Shown one piece after another: positions 1 to 6,022 of a stretch of 7,129 bases of DNA. The stretch comes from JANRLJ01 sp034437895 (GTDB lineage: Bacteria; Chloroflexota; Anaerolineae; Aggregatilineales; Phototrophicaceae). Location: positions 1 to 7,129 of the forward strand of contig DAOTTO010000624.1 in the NCBI GenBank assembly GCA_034437895.1, in the 5' to 3' direction. The notes beneath the pieces are model-generated. The model did no database searches, had not been told where the DNA came from, and saw only the letters and a list, made by a program, of their open reading frames with translations. Numbering within the stretch: position 1 is the first letter of the stretch; every line of letters begins with the position of its first letter. A program made the translations under genes and the position numbers.

Positions 1-37
1 ACCTCTTTAGAGATTTTTCCTAGATTGCTCGGTAGCT

Positions 38-75
38 CTGGGTTTTGAACCCAGGGCGGACGGTTGCGTAACGTC
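38..75. other. Two adjacent small hairpins in the left non-coding end
   Basis: The first hairpin pairs CTGGGTT (38-44) with AACCCAG (48-54) around a 3-nt loop. The second pairs GAC-GTT (59-61 and 63-65, with G62 bulged) with AACGTC (70-75) around the loop GCGT. Neither is followed by a T-run, so an intrinsic terminator is not supported. They lie in the 148-bp stretch downstream of the NACHT gene, together with the hairpin repeat at 111-134. Their role is unknown; they may be RNA structure of a transcript running out of the left edge, or decayed repeat sequence. Confidence 0.3.
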
Positions 76-110
76 ACTTATTAAAGCGCGTAAGGGTCTC
101 TTTCCCCGTA

Positions 111-134
111 GGGAGTGACACATCGGTCACTCCC
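111..134 (-). repeat. Hairpin repeat, copy A; probable 3'-end structure of the NACHT gene
   Basis: A perfect 9-bp inverted repeat, GGGAGTGAC (111-119) with GTCACTCCC (126-134), encloses a 6-nt loop. It starts 14 nt after the stop codon of the minus-strand NACHT gene. There is no T-tract on either side, so it is not a textbook intrinsic terminator, though it could stabilise or end the transcript. A second copy at 5977-6000 matches at 22 of 24 positions when read on the opposite strand, including five of the six loop bases. Conservation of the loop suggests a dispersed repeat rather than two independently evolved terminators. Confidence 0.65.
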
Positions 135-148
135 GGAAGACAAACGCC

Positions 149-1771
149 TCAGCTTAAACCCTCATTTCCGGCGCATTCCTTCGCCAGATACTGCCGCACA
201 TAATCATGCACGAAGCGGTAGCCGCCGCCGACCTTCCGCATGATGACCAAATCCGCCGCGTAATCGAGAAAGCCATCATAACGCCAGCGCGGGATATGCT
301 CATCATGGGTAAGCATACTGCGGAGGACGCTGTGTTGGATAACCGCGCGCCCACCATTCTCCAGCCCATTCTCCAGCCCAACCGCCAGCCCAACCGCCAG
401 CCCACCCGCCAGCCCAACCGCCAGCCCAACCGCCAGCCCAAACGCCAGCCCATACGCCAGCCCAGTACGCCGCCGGTAACGCTTGCGCTGGTCGTCATCT
501 GCCAACCATGTCGGCTGTAATTCCTCGATATAAAAGTCGGTTTGGTCGAAGCTCACCAGCTTGTGCGCCAGCCATGCCAGTTGGCGGCGGGTGCGCTTTA
601 CGTCGGGGTAACGCGGATTGGTTTTTTCCCGCAGGCGGCGGCTGAGGTACGCGCCGATAAAGTAACTGCGGAGGTCGTCGCCATCCCGTTTATCGGCTAA
701 AGCCAGCCGCAGCGCCGTAGTCGTCTCGCCGCGCGCCACCGCCGCCATGATGTGCAGCATAAAGGGCACCCGCACTAAGCCCCAAAGCGGCGAACTTTCC
801 TCCAGCAGCGCCCGCAGCCCCGCGAATTCGGCCTCTTCCAGATAGGCAAGCGCCTCGTTGAGTGTCAGCGGCTGCATGACGATCTCACCAACCACCTTGA
901 GGCGTGTTTGCAGCGCATTAAATTGCATCCGGCGGCTGCATAGGACGTAATCGGTGTCCGGGCGCTCCTGTTCCATAAAGTGCTGAATCGCCTTTAAGCA
1001 GTCCTCGCGGTAATCTTCCGCCACTTCGTCCAGCCCATCCAACAAATAGGCCAATTGGTCGCCTAGAACGAGCGAGTCGGCAAGTTTGCGCGGCAGGCTG
1101 TATTTATCAAACAGTTCCTTTTTTAGCCAATCTTCAAACGGCAGCCGCTCCGCCGCCCATGAGGTGAGCGACAGCACGACCGGAATCGGCTTGGTCGGCT
1201 CATGCCGCGCTTCATCAATCAGGTGTTGGGCTAATTGCAGCAGCAGCACCGTCTTGCCCGCCCCCGGCTCGCCTAAGATGACCAATTTGCGGTTGAGTGT
1301 CTTATAGGTGCTTAAAATCGCGCTGCTGTCCTTCAGCGGGATTTCCGCGCCGTCATAGCGATGCAGCACTTTTTCCGGCTCGGCAAAGTTCAGCGGGATG
1401 CGGAGCGCGTGCATTTGGTTGAGGATATTTTGCAGCAGTCCCGTTTTGTAATCATTTTCGACCCAAATCTGCTCGACCAGATCAAGCATTTTGGCGCGGT
1501 TGCTGATCTGCGTTTTTTGCGGAATGGGGCGATCAGCATCTTGTGTGGGGAAAATAGATTGATCTAACCCTGTAAACAACATCGGTAAAAAGATCATAAG
1601 CAGACCACCCACCGCGCCTAAAATAATCAAAAGCGGTTCAGGGGCAACCATTCGCCCGGCTAATGGTACGGATTCATCGCGCAACCAAAATTGGGCGATC
1701 CACAAAACGACCAGAAGGCCAAATAGCTGTAATAAGAGGCGATACGTCAGGCGTTCACGCAGATTTTTCAC
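149..1771 (-). CDS. Membrane-anchored NACHT-domain NTPase with C-terminal GLAx repeat
   Basis: A 540-aa P-loop NTPase of the STAND/NACHT type. Two hydrophobic segments (about residues 12-30 and 46-69) should anchor it in the membrane, with the NTPase on the cytoplasmic side. The linker at 91-160 (NRAKMLDLVEQIWVE...) resembles the segment that precedes NACHT in many bacterial homologues. Walker A is GEPGAGKT (167-174). Walker B is YLLDGLDEV (242-250), with the DGLDE form typical of NACHT. A sensor-like CSRR follows at 278-281. Residues 437-472 are nine GLAx/GLEN tetrapeptides, and the end (GYRFVHDYVRQYLA, 517-530) matches the usual post-NACHT helical signature. The start is GTG at 1771, chosen because it has an AAGGG Shine-Dalgarno and no upstream ATG fits. 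Known relatives act in signalling, programmed death or phage defence. No nuclease, protease or sensor-repeat domain is visible and no partner gene adjoins it, so the biological role is not assigned. The family call is firm. Confidence 0.9.
   Translation of the reverse strand: MKNLRERLTYRLLLQLFGLLVVLWIAQFWLRDESVPLAGRMVAPEPLLIILGAVGGLLMIFLPMLFTGLDQSIFPTQDADRPIPQKTQISNRAKMLDLVEQIWVENDYKTGLLQNILNQMHALRIPLNFAEPEKVLHRYDGAEIPLKDSSAILSTYKTLNRKLVILGEPGAGKTVLLLQLAQHLIDEARHEPTKPIPVVLSLTSWAAERLPFEDWLKKELFDKYSLPRKLADSLVLGDQLAYLLDGLDEVAEDYREDCLKAIQHFMEQERPDTDYVLCSRRMQFNALQTRLKVVGEIVMQPLTLNEALAYLEEAEFAGLRALLEESSPLWGLVRVPFMLHIMAAVARGETTTALRLALADKRDGDDLRSYFIGAYLSRRLREKTNPRYPDVKRTRRQLAWLAHKLVSFDQTDFYIEELQPTWLADDDQRKRYRRRTGLAYGLAFGLAVGLAVGLAGGLAVGLAVGLENGLENGGRAVIQHSVLRSMLTHDEHIPRWRYDGFLDYAADLVIMRKVGGGYRFVHDYVRQYLAKECAGNEGLS
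356..463 (-). repeat. In-frame 12-bp tandem repeat (nine units) inside the NACHT gene
   Basis: Nine consecutive 12-bp units lie here. In coding sense each is GGG CTG GCN NNN or GGG CTG GAG AAT, giving GLAY, GLAF, GLAV, GLAV, GLAG, GLAV, GLAV, GLEN, GLEN (residues 437-472). The units between 380 and 439 are almost identical at the DNA level (GCCAGCCC core plus AACC or ACCC). This points to recent expansion by slippage rather than only protein-level selection. Because the unit is a multiple of three, changes in copy number would alter protein length without a frameshift. The glycine every fourth residue resembles a glycine-zipper helix. Confidence 0.92.
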
Positions 1772-1780
1772 GATGGGTTT

Positions 1781-1785
1781 CCCTT
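1781..1785 (-). promoter_or_regulatory. Ribosome binding site of the NACHT gene
   Basis: On the minus strand AAGGG sits 9 nt upstream of the GTG at 1771. It supports this non-ATG start; the next in-frame methionine is residue 41, after the first membrane segment. Confidence 0.55.
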
Positions 1786-1812
1786 ATGGGCAGGGTTTTA
1801 GTCACACACGAG

Positions 1813-1843
1813 ATTATAACCTAGATTACAGAGTTACGGGCAA
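1813..1843 (-). promoter_or_regulatory. Candidate sigma70-type promoter of the NACHT gene
   Basis: On the minus strand a perfect TATAAT (1818-1813) lies about 40 nt upstream of the GTG start. The best -35 candidate is TTGCCC (1843-1838), spaced 19 nt, which is longer than the ideal 17, so the -10 is the stronger half. Predicted transcription would begin near 1806, leaving a leader of about 35 nt. Confidence 0.5.
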
Positions 1844-1850
1844 ACCGTAA
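1834..1850. promoter_or_regulatory. Small inverted repeat over the -35 region of the NACHT promoter
   Basis: TTACGG (1834-1839) and CCGTAA (1845-1850) form a perfect 6-bp inverted repeat with a 5-nt spacer. It covers the proposed -35 box of the leftward promoter, a location typical of an operator. No regulator gene is visible nearby, so this is only a candidate site. Confidence 0.3.
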
Positions 1851-1928
1851 GCAGAAACGCGCCTCCAGTCCCGCCCATGAGGTAAAATTGGCAGGCTGTA
1901 GCTCTATCCGCTACCTTTTCATGTTATG

Positions 1929-1955
1929 TTGCTTGTGTTGCTTGTGTTGTTTGGC
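1929..1955 (+). repeat. 9-bp direct repeats upstream of the gamma-glutamyltransferase-family gene
   Basis: Two exact copies of TTGCTTGTG (1929-1937 and 1938-1946) are followed by a degenerate third, TTGTTTGGC (1947-1955), ending 27 nt before the ATG at 1983. The repeats may overlap the promoter: GCTAAT at 1954-1959 is a possible -10, but its spacing to TTGCTT at 1929 is 19 nt. They could be tandem binding sites for a regulator or simple slippage products. Confidence 0.5.
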
Positions 1956-1970
1956 TAATCGCTGAAAGCT

Positions 1971-1975
1971 GAGGA
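1971..1975 (+). promoter_or_regulatory. Ribosome binding site of the gamma-glutamyltransferase-family gene
   Basis: GAGGA lies 7 nt before the ATG at 1983. It fixes this start in preference to the second methionine, residue 4. Confidence 0.7.
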
Positions 1976-1982
1976 CTAAAAA

Positions 1983-3611
1983 ATGAAAACCATGTCGTTT
2001 GATTTTAAATCGCGCCGCTCGATGGTGCTGGCAAAGCGCGGGATGGTCGCCGCCAACAATCCGCTGGCTTCGCAAGCTGGCTTGAACATTTTACGTCAGG
2101 GTGGAACGGCGGCGGATGCGGCAGTGGCGGCGGCGGCGGTTTTGAATGTGACCGACCCAGCTTCAACCGGAATCGGCGGGGATATGTTCGCATTGTATTA
2201 CGATGCTAAGACTAAACAGGTCACGGCCTTAAATGGCAGCGGACGCGCTCCGGCTGGCTTGAGTATCGACTATTTACGTGGGCAGGGAATCACGGATTCA
2301 ATGCCTGATCGCAGCGTTCATGCCGCGACTGTTCCCGGTGCAGCACGGGGTTGGGAGGATTTGCTCAAACGGCACGGACGCATGACGCTCAAGGAAGTGC
2401 TTGCCGAGGCGATTCACTACGCTCGCGACGGTTTCCCGGTGCATCCAGTTTTCGGGGCGGCGTGGAGCAGTCCGTTTACACAGCGCTTTGTACAAAACAG
2501 TCCGAATACTGAAGATTATTTACCGGATGGCGTATCGCCCAACGTGGGACAAGTCGTCCAACTGCCCGGACTGGCGCGAACCTTTCAAGCGGTAGCGGAA
2601 GGTGGCGCGGATGCGTTTTATCACGGCGCGACTGCCGACGCGATTGTGCAAACGCTTCAATCGCTTGGCGGGACGATGACGCATGAAGACCTAAAGAATC
2701 ATACCTCAACTTGGGGCGATCCCGTAGCAACCAAGTATCGTGGCGTAGATATTCTGGAACATCCGCCCAGCGGACAAGGACTCACAGCTTTGATCACCAT
2801 GAATATCGCTTCGGGTTTTGACCTGAGCGCTTACGAATGGGATTCGCCGGAACGTCTGCATTTGATGATTGAATCGATGAGGTTGGCCTTTGCGGATGCG
2901 CGGCGTTATATCGCTGACCCAGCCTTTAGTGCCGTTCCAGTAGCAGGCTTGCTGAATGCCGATTATGCCGCGCAGCGTCGAGCGCTGATTACGCCGAATC
3001 GCGCCATGCAGCCGCCTGCCTTCGGCACACCGCCCAATCAATCCGACACAATTTATCTGTGTACGGCTGACGGCGAAGGCAATGCCTGTTCATTTATCAA
3101 CAGCCTGTATATGGGCTTTGGAACCGGAATCGTCGCCAAAGGAACAGGCGTTTTCCTGCAAAATCGCGGCGCGAACTTTGTCTTAGAGGCCGATCATCCC
3201 AACGCCCTCATCGGCGGCAAACGTCCCTATCACACCATCATCCCCGGCATGGCAGTGCGCGACGGCGAACTGTGGGCGGCCTTCGGCGTGATGGGTGGAT
3301 TCATGCAGCCGCAAGGACATTTTCAAGTCATCAACGCCATGCTGGACGACGATCTGAATCCGCAGGAGGCGCTCAACCGTCCGCGCTGGTGTCTGGAAGC
3401 CGGAACAGGAGATAGCATACTGGCACTTGAGGAAGGGATTCCGGTGGAGACCATGGCGCGGCTGGCGGAAATGGGGCATCGTGTCCGTCCGGTGAGTGGG
3501 CAGGGACGTAATTTGTTCGGCGATGGGCATATCATCCGCCGCGATCCCGCAACTGGTGTATTATTTGGTGGCAGCGACCCGCGCAAGGATGGCACAGTCG
3601 CGGCGTATTAA
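1983..3611 (+). CDS. Gamma-glutamyltransferase-family Ntn hydrolase (YwrD-like)
   Basis: A 542-aa proenzyme of the gamma-glutamyltranspeptidase family, N-terminal-nucleophile hydrolases that cleave themselves to expose a catalytic threonine and then hydrolyse or transfer gamma-glutamyl or related acyl-amide groups. The N-terminus carries the family signature (MVAANNPLASQAGLNIL, 21-37; GGTAADAAVA, 40-49; TGIGGDMF, 62-69). NGSGRAP (84-90) holds the candidate substrate-binding arginine. The likely nucleophile is Thr356 in SDTIYLC, followed by DGEGNACSFINS and FGTGIV, so the small subunit would be 356-542 (187 aa). GGFMQPQGH (438-446) is the late glycine-rich motif. The DTIYL context and MQPQGH fit the YwrD-like branch rather than classical glutathione hydrolases, which have TTH at the nucleophile. 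No signal peptide is seen, so it should act in the cytoplasm. The true substrate is unknown. An alpha/beta hydrolase follows 43 bp downstream, probably in the same transcript. Confidence 0.92.
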   Translation: MKTMSFDFKSRRSMVLAKRGMVAANNPLASQAGLNILRQGGTAADAAVAAAAVLNVTDPASTGIGGDMFALYYDAKTKQVTALNGSGRAPAGLSIDYLRGQGITDSMPDRSVHAATVPGAARGWEDLLKRHGRMTLKEVLAEAIHYARDGFPVHPVFGAAWSSPFTQRFVQNSPNTEDYLPDGVSPNVGQVVQLPGLARTFQAVAEGGADAFYHGATADAIVQTLQSLGGTMTHEDLKNHTSTWGDPVATKYRGVDILEHPPSGQGLTALITMNIASGFDLSAYEWDSPERLHLMIESMRLAFADARRYIADPAFSAVPVAGLLNADYAAQRRALITPNRAMQPPAFGTPPNQSDTIYLCTADGEGNACSFINSLYMGFGTGIVAKGTGVFLQNRGANFVLEADHPNALIGGKRPYHTIIPGMAVRDGELWAAFGVMGGFMQPQGHFQVINAMLDDDLNPQEALNRPRWCLEAGTGDSILALEEGIPVETMARLAEMGHRVRPVSGQGRNLFGDGHIIRRDPATGVLFGGSDPRKDGTVAAY

Positions 3612-3654
3612 GCCATTTTTAGCATGATCGGAATGCTTTCAGAAAAGAGGATTT

Positions 3655-4482
3655 ATGACGACTGAAGCGAGTAACGCTCCAAAAGGGCAAACAGTAAAAG
3701 CCAATGGGCTGGAGATGTGTTATGAGGAAGCAGGGACAGGCACACCGCTCATTCTGCTGCACGGTGGCACGAGCAAAGGCAGTGATTGGCGACCCTATCT
3801 CCCTGTACTCGAAAAGCATTTTCGCGTGATTATGCCGGACAGCCGCGCACATGGTCGGACGAACAATCCAGATGGCAAACTTAGCTATCGCGTGATGGCG
3901 GATGACTTCGCGGCGTTTTCCCAAGCATTAGGATTGGTCAAACCGCTCATCCTGGGCTACAGCGACGGCGGTCAAACATTGTTGGAATTCGGAATGCACT
4001 ATCCCGATCTGGCGGGTGCGCTCGTCATCGGCGGGGCAACCTATCAATTTTCTCAATCGTATTATGCTATGGTTAATGCTTTCAGTTTTATCCATAATGG
4101 CGGCGTAGATATCGAAGCGATGGAGCGCGATGAGCCGGAATGGGTGGAGAGTCTCAAAGTCGATCATGTGAGTCCTGATGACTCCAATAAGTGGAAAACG
4201 CTGCTCGAACAAATTACGCCTTTATGGTTAACTCCGCTGGATTATACGCTGGCAGACCTGCGTAAAATCACAACGCCTACGTTGATTCTAGCGGGTGATA
4301 GAGACGGCGGCGTTCCCGTTGAGCAGGCGGTGGAGATGTATCGCACGATTCCGAATGCTGACCTTGCGATTTTGCCCCATGCCGATCACGGGTCGGCGGG
4401 ATGGGTCGGTGATGGCCCGAATCCGCTGTTCACAGAAGCAGTTGTGGCGTTTTGCTTGCGTCATCTGGCAGCAGGCGCATAA
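3655..4482 (+). CDS. Alpha/beta hydrolase
   Basis: A 275-aa single-domain alpha/beta hydrolase. LILLHGG (32-38) supplies the oxyanion-hole turn. GYSDGG (101-106) is the nucleophile elbow with Ser103. LILAGDRDGGVP (210-221) offers the acid Asp217, and HADHG (242-246) the catalytic His245. PDSRAHGRT (61-69) is the usual loop after strand 4. Length and motif order are normal, and all three triad residues are present. There is no signal peptide, so it is cytoplasmic. The start has GAGG (3647-3650) 4 nt upstream. Homologues include esterases, lactonases, C-C hydrolases and haloperoxidase-like proteins, and the substrate cannot be told from the sequence. It probably shares a transcript with the gamma-glutamyltransferase-family gene 43 bp upstream. 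Confidence 0.92.
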   Translation: MTTEASNAPKGQTVKANGLEMCYEEAGTGTPLILLHGGTSKGSDWRPYLPVLEKHFRVIMPDSRAHGRTNNPDGKLSYRVMADDFAAFSQALGLVKPLILGYSDGGQTLLEFGMHYPDLAGALVIGGATYQFSQSYYAMVNAFSFIHNGGVDIEAMERDEPEWVESLKVDHVSPDDSNKWKTLLEQITPLWLTPLDYTLADLRKITTPTLILAGDRDGGVPVEQAVEMYRTIPNADLAILPHADHGSAGWVGDGPNPLFTEAVVAFCLRHLAAGA

Positions 4483-4590
4483 ATTAGTGGTTGCCACCTT
4501 TTGGGTTAAATCCAATGCAATCCGAATGTAGTATTAAGAAGCGTCATGAGTTTAGACTCCGCCGCTTTTTGCCTTCTATGCAGGGCAATA

Positions 4591-4599
4591 TGCTAGAAT
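4591..4599 (+). promoter_or_regulatory. Candidate extended -10 promoter for the HicB-like gene and aldo/keto reductase
   Basis: TGCTAGAAT contains an extended -10 (TG, one base, TAGAAT at 4594-4599). A weak -35, TTGCCT (4569-4574), is 19 nt upstream. It lies within the 206-bp gap after the alpha/beta hydrolase and would give a leader of about 80 nt for the HicB-like gene. Assignment rests on the -10 alone. Confidence 0.35.
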
Positions 4600-4614
4600 G
4601 TGCTTCATGCGCTC

Positions 4615-4692
4615 ATGGTCAACGGCGGCATCCCGCGTGAACAAATCGTGCTGGCGTATCAGGGCGAAACAATGCCGGAGGTTGTAAAATGA
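4615..4692 (+). pseudogene. Possible XisI-like C-terminal remnant (25 codons) overlapping the HicB-like start
   Basis: Translation from ATG 4615 gives 25 residues containing GGIPREQIVLAY. This resembles the C-terminal GIPKEDIVLAF-type motif of XisI-family proteins, the partner of XisH around cyanobacterial excision elements and common in Chloroflexota. The frame is closed by a TAG at 4594-4596, so the preceding ~80 residues of an XisI are missing. The ATG has no Shine-Dalgarno, and the residues after IVLAY do not match the usual XisI ending. The TGA stop overlaps the next ATG (ATGA, 4689-4692). The match is from memory of the family motif over about 12 residues. A chance open frame, or a short coupled leader peptide, is a real alternative. 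Confidence 0.3.
4677..4681 (+). promoter_or_regulatory. Ribosome binding site of the HicB-like gene
   Basis: A strong GGAGG lies 7 nt before the ATG at 4689. The HicB-like gene therefore has its own initiation signal and does not need translation of the short frame upstream. Confidence 0.75.
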
Positions 4693-4925
4693 CGGAAATT
4701 TATGACACTGTTCACGTTAACGTCGAATACAACACCGAAGATGAGGACTATGGCCCGATGTATAGTGCGACCTGCGAAGCAATTTCTGTCGTCACGGATG
4801 GAAAAACGCGGGATGAACTGCTCGTCAATGTACGGGAAGCCATCAGCCTACATTTAGAAGATGTGGATACCATAAAGGTATACAATTTAATTCCCAATTC
4901 TAAGATTATTTTGGAGCAGTTATGA
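4689..4925 (+). CDS. HicB-like small protein (orphan antitoxin-type fold)
   Basis: A 78-aa protein resembling the partial RNase H fold of HicB antitoxins. An N-terminal strand (YDTVHVNVEYNTED) is followed by MYSATCEAISVVTDGKTRDE (25-44) and the diagnostic helix LLVNVREAISLHLED (45-59). The tail KVYNLIPNSKIILEQL fits the short strand that closes these proteins. There is no C-terminal DNA-binding domain. In a true HicAB pair a ~60-80-aa HicA toxin lies next to HicB; none is found upstream (4483-4688) or downstream, where the aldo/keto reductase starts inside the last codons (ATGA at 4922-4925). It may be an orphan regulator or a leftover of a former module. The gene looks more AT-rich by eye than its neighbours, which would suit separate acquisition. 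Confidence 0.75.
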   Translation: MTEIYDTVHVNVEYNTEDEDYGPMYSATCEAISVVTDGKTRDELLVNVREAISLHLEDVDTIKVYNLIPNSKIILEQL

Positions 4926-5908
4926 ACTATCGCGAACTTGGACGTACCGGATGGAAAGTTTCTGAAATTAGTTTTGGCGCATGGGCAATCGGCGGCTCAT
5001 GGGGTGAAGTCAGCGATGAAGACTCGCTCGCCGCGCTGCACAAAACTATCGAGATGGGCGGCAACTTCATCGACACCGCCGATGTCTATGGCGATGGACG
5101 CAGTGAACGGCTGATCGCCCAGCTTAAGCGTGAACGTCCCAATGACGAAATCATCGTCGCTACCAAAGCTGGACGCAGACTCGAAAGGCAAACGCCCGAC
5201 GGCTACAACCGCGAAAATCTAACAGCGTGGATTGAGCGCAGCTTGCAAAATCTGGGGACGGACTGCCTTGATCTTGTCCAACTGCACTGCCCGCCGACGG
5301 AGGTCTATTACCGCCAAGAGGTTTTCGGCATTCTGGATGATCTGGTCACGGCGGGTAAAATCCGTTATTACGGCGTGAGCGTGGAAAAAGTGGAAGAAGC
5401 GCTCAAAGCGATTGAATTCCCTAACGTGCAAACGGTGCAGATCATCTTCAATATGTTCCGTTTGCGTCCGTCGGAGCTGTTTTTCCGTGAGGCCATCACG
5501 CGCAAAGTCGGGATTTTGGCGCGGGTGCCGCTGGCGAGTGGCTTGCTAACGGGCAAGATCAGCAAACAGACGACTTTCGCCGCCGACGATCATCGCAATT
5601 TTAACTTTCGCGGGGAAGCCTTCGATGTCGGCGAGACATTTTCCGGCGTGGATTTCGACCAAGCGCTGCAAGCTGTTGAGGAAATTCGGGCGCTCGTGCC
5701 AGCCGGTATGACGATGGCGCAGTTCGCCTTAAAATGGATTCTGATGTTCGATGCGGTGACGTGCGCCATCCCCGGCGGCAAGACTCAGCAGCAGATCGAG
5801 GATAATATGCGATCTGCCGACTTCCCGCCTTTGAGCGAAACACAAATGGCGCAACTCAGTGGGCTGTACGAGTCTTACATCCGCCCAACCGTGCATCATC
5901 GCTGGTAA
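4922..5908 (+). CDS. Aldo/keto reductase, NAD(P)H-dependent
   Basis: A 328-aa cytoplasmic (alpha/beta)8-barrel oxidoreductase that reduces aldehydes or ketones with NADPH. The start LGRTGWKVSEISFGAW (6-21) is the typical first strand. The catalytic tetrad is complete: Asp51 and Tyr56 in DTADVYGDGRSE, Lys82 in ATKAG, and His122 in LVQLHCP. The cofactor-binding C-terminal segment CAIPGGKTQQQIEDN (281-295) is present. Length is normal. GGAG (4913-4916) lies 5 nt before the ATG, and the start overlaps the HicB-like stop by 4 bp, so the two are probably translationally coupled. The sequence type resembles the large group of YdbC/IolS-like reductases; the substrate is unknown. Confidence 0.93.
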   Translation: MNYRELGRTGWKVSEISFGAWAIGGSWGEVSDEDSLAALHKTIEMGGNFIDTADVYGDGRSERLIAQLKRERPNDEIIVATKAGRRLERQTPDGYNRENLTAWIERSLQNLGTDCLDLVQLHCPPTEVYYRQEVFGILDDLVTAGKIRYYGVSVEKVEEALKAIEFPNVQTVQIIFNMFRLRPSELFFREAITRKVGILARVPLASGLLTGKISKQTTFAADDHRNFNFRGEAFDVGETFSGVDFDQALQAVEEIRALVPAGMTMAQFALKWILMFDAVTCAIPGGKTQQQIEDNMRSADFPPLSETQMAQLSGLYESYIRPTVHHRW

Positions 5909-5973
5909 TCGCGTCAAAATACACCGCATTCTGGATACGGCTCGGTGTTCTGGAAGTGTCTGTTTTGATGGGT

Positions 5974-6002
5974 CTAGGGAGTGACCAATGTGTCACTCCT
6001 AG
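5974..6002 (+). repeat. Hairpin repeat, copy B; probable shared 3'-end structure of convergent genes
   Basis: GGGAGTGAC (5977-5985) pairs with GTCACTCCT (5992-6000) around the loop CAATGT. If G5979 is bulged out, the stem extends to CTAGG...CCTAG (5974-6002), 11 bp. It lies 65 nt after the aldo/keto reductase stop and 20 nt past the stop of the convergent minus-strand gene, so it may end both transcripts. No T-tract follows. It is the second copy of the 111-134 hairpin. Read downstream of their upstream genes (NACHT on minus, aldo/keto reductase on plus), the two copies have the same orientation. A separate weak inverted repeat, ACACCG (5921-5926) with CGGTGT (5943-5948), precedes it. Confidence 0.65.
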
Positions 6003-6022
6003 CGACGCATACACAGATAAAA

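Noticed and set aside
1..48. Open frame from the left edge (TSLEIFPRLL...) ending at TGA 46-48, possibly the tail of a gene
   Set aside because: Only 15 codons are visible, with no recognisable motif; it cannot be told from chance.
31..60. tRNA-Gln(TTG)-like anticodon arm: CTGGG stem, loop TTTTGAA, CCCAG stem; or on the other strand a T-arm-like TTCAAAA loop
   Set aside because: No matching acceptor stem, D arm or T arm can be folded on either strand in the flanking sequence, and there is no CCA or discriminator context.
356..463. CRISPR-like array
   Set aside because: Units are 12 bp and contiguous with no spacers, and lie in frame within a coding region.
154..520. Overlapping open frames on both strands with Gln-Pro-Asn-Arg or Gly-Trp-Arg repeats
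   Set aside because: They are other-frame readings of the 12-bp repeat within the NACHT gene, which has strong domain support.
4487..4502. Possible terminator after the alpha/beta hydrolase: GTGG-TTG-CCAC then CTTTT
   Set aside because: A 4-bp stem and a 4-T run are too weak to call a terminator.
4483..4688. HicA toxin or longer XisI frame in the gap
   Set aside because: All three forward frames are interrupted by stops and no HicA-like motif appears; only the 25-codon tail is open.
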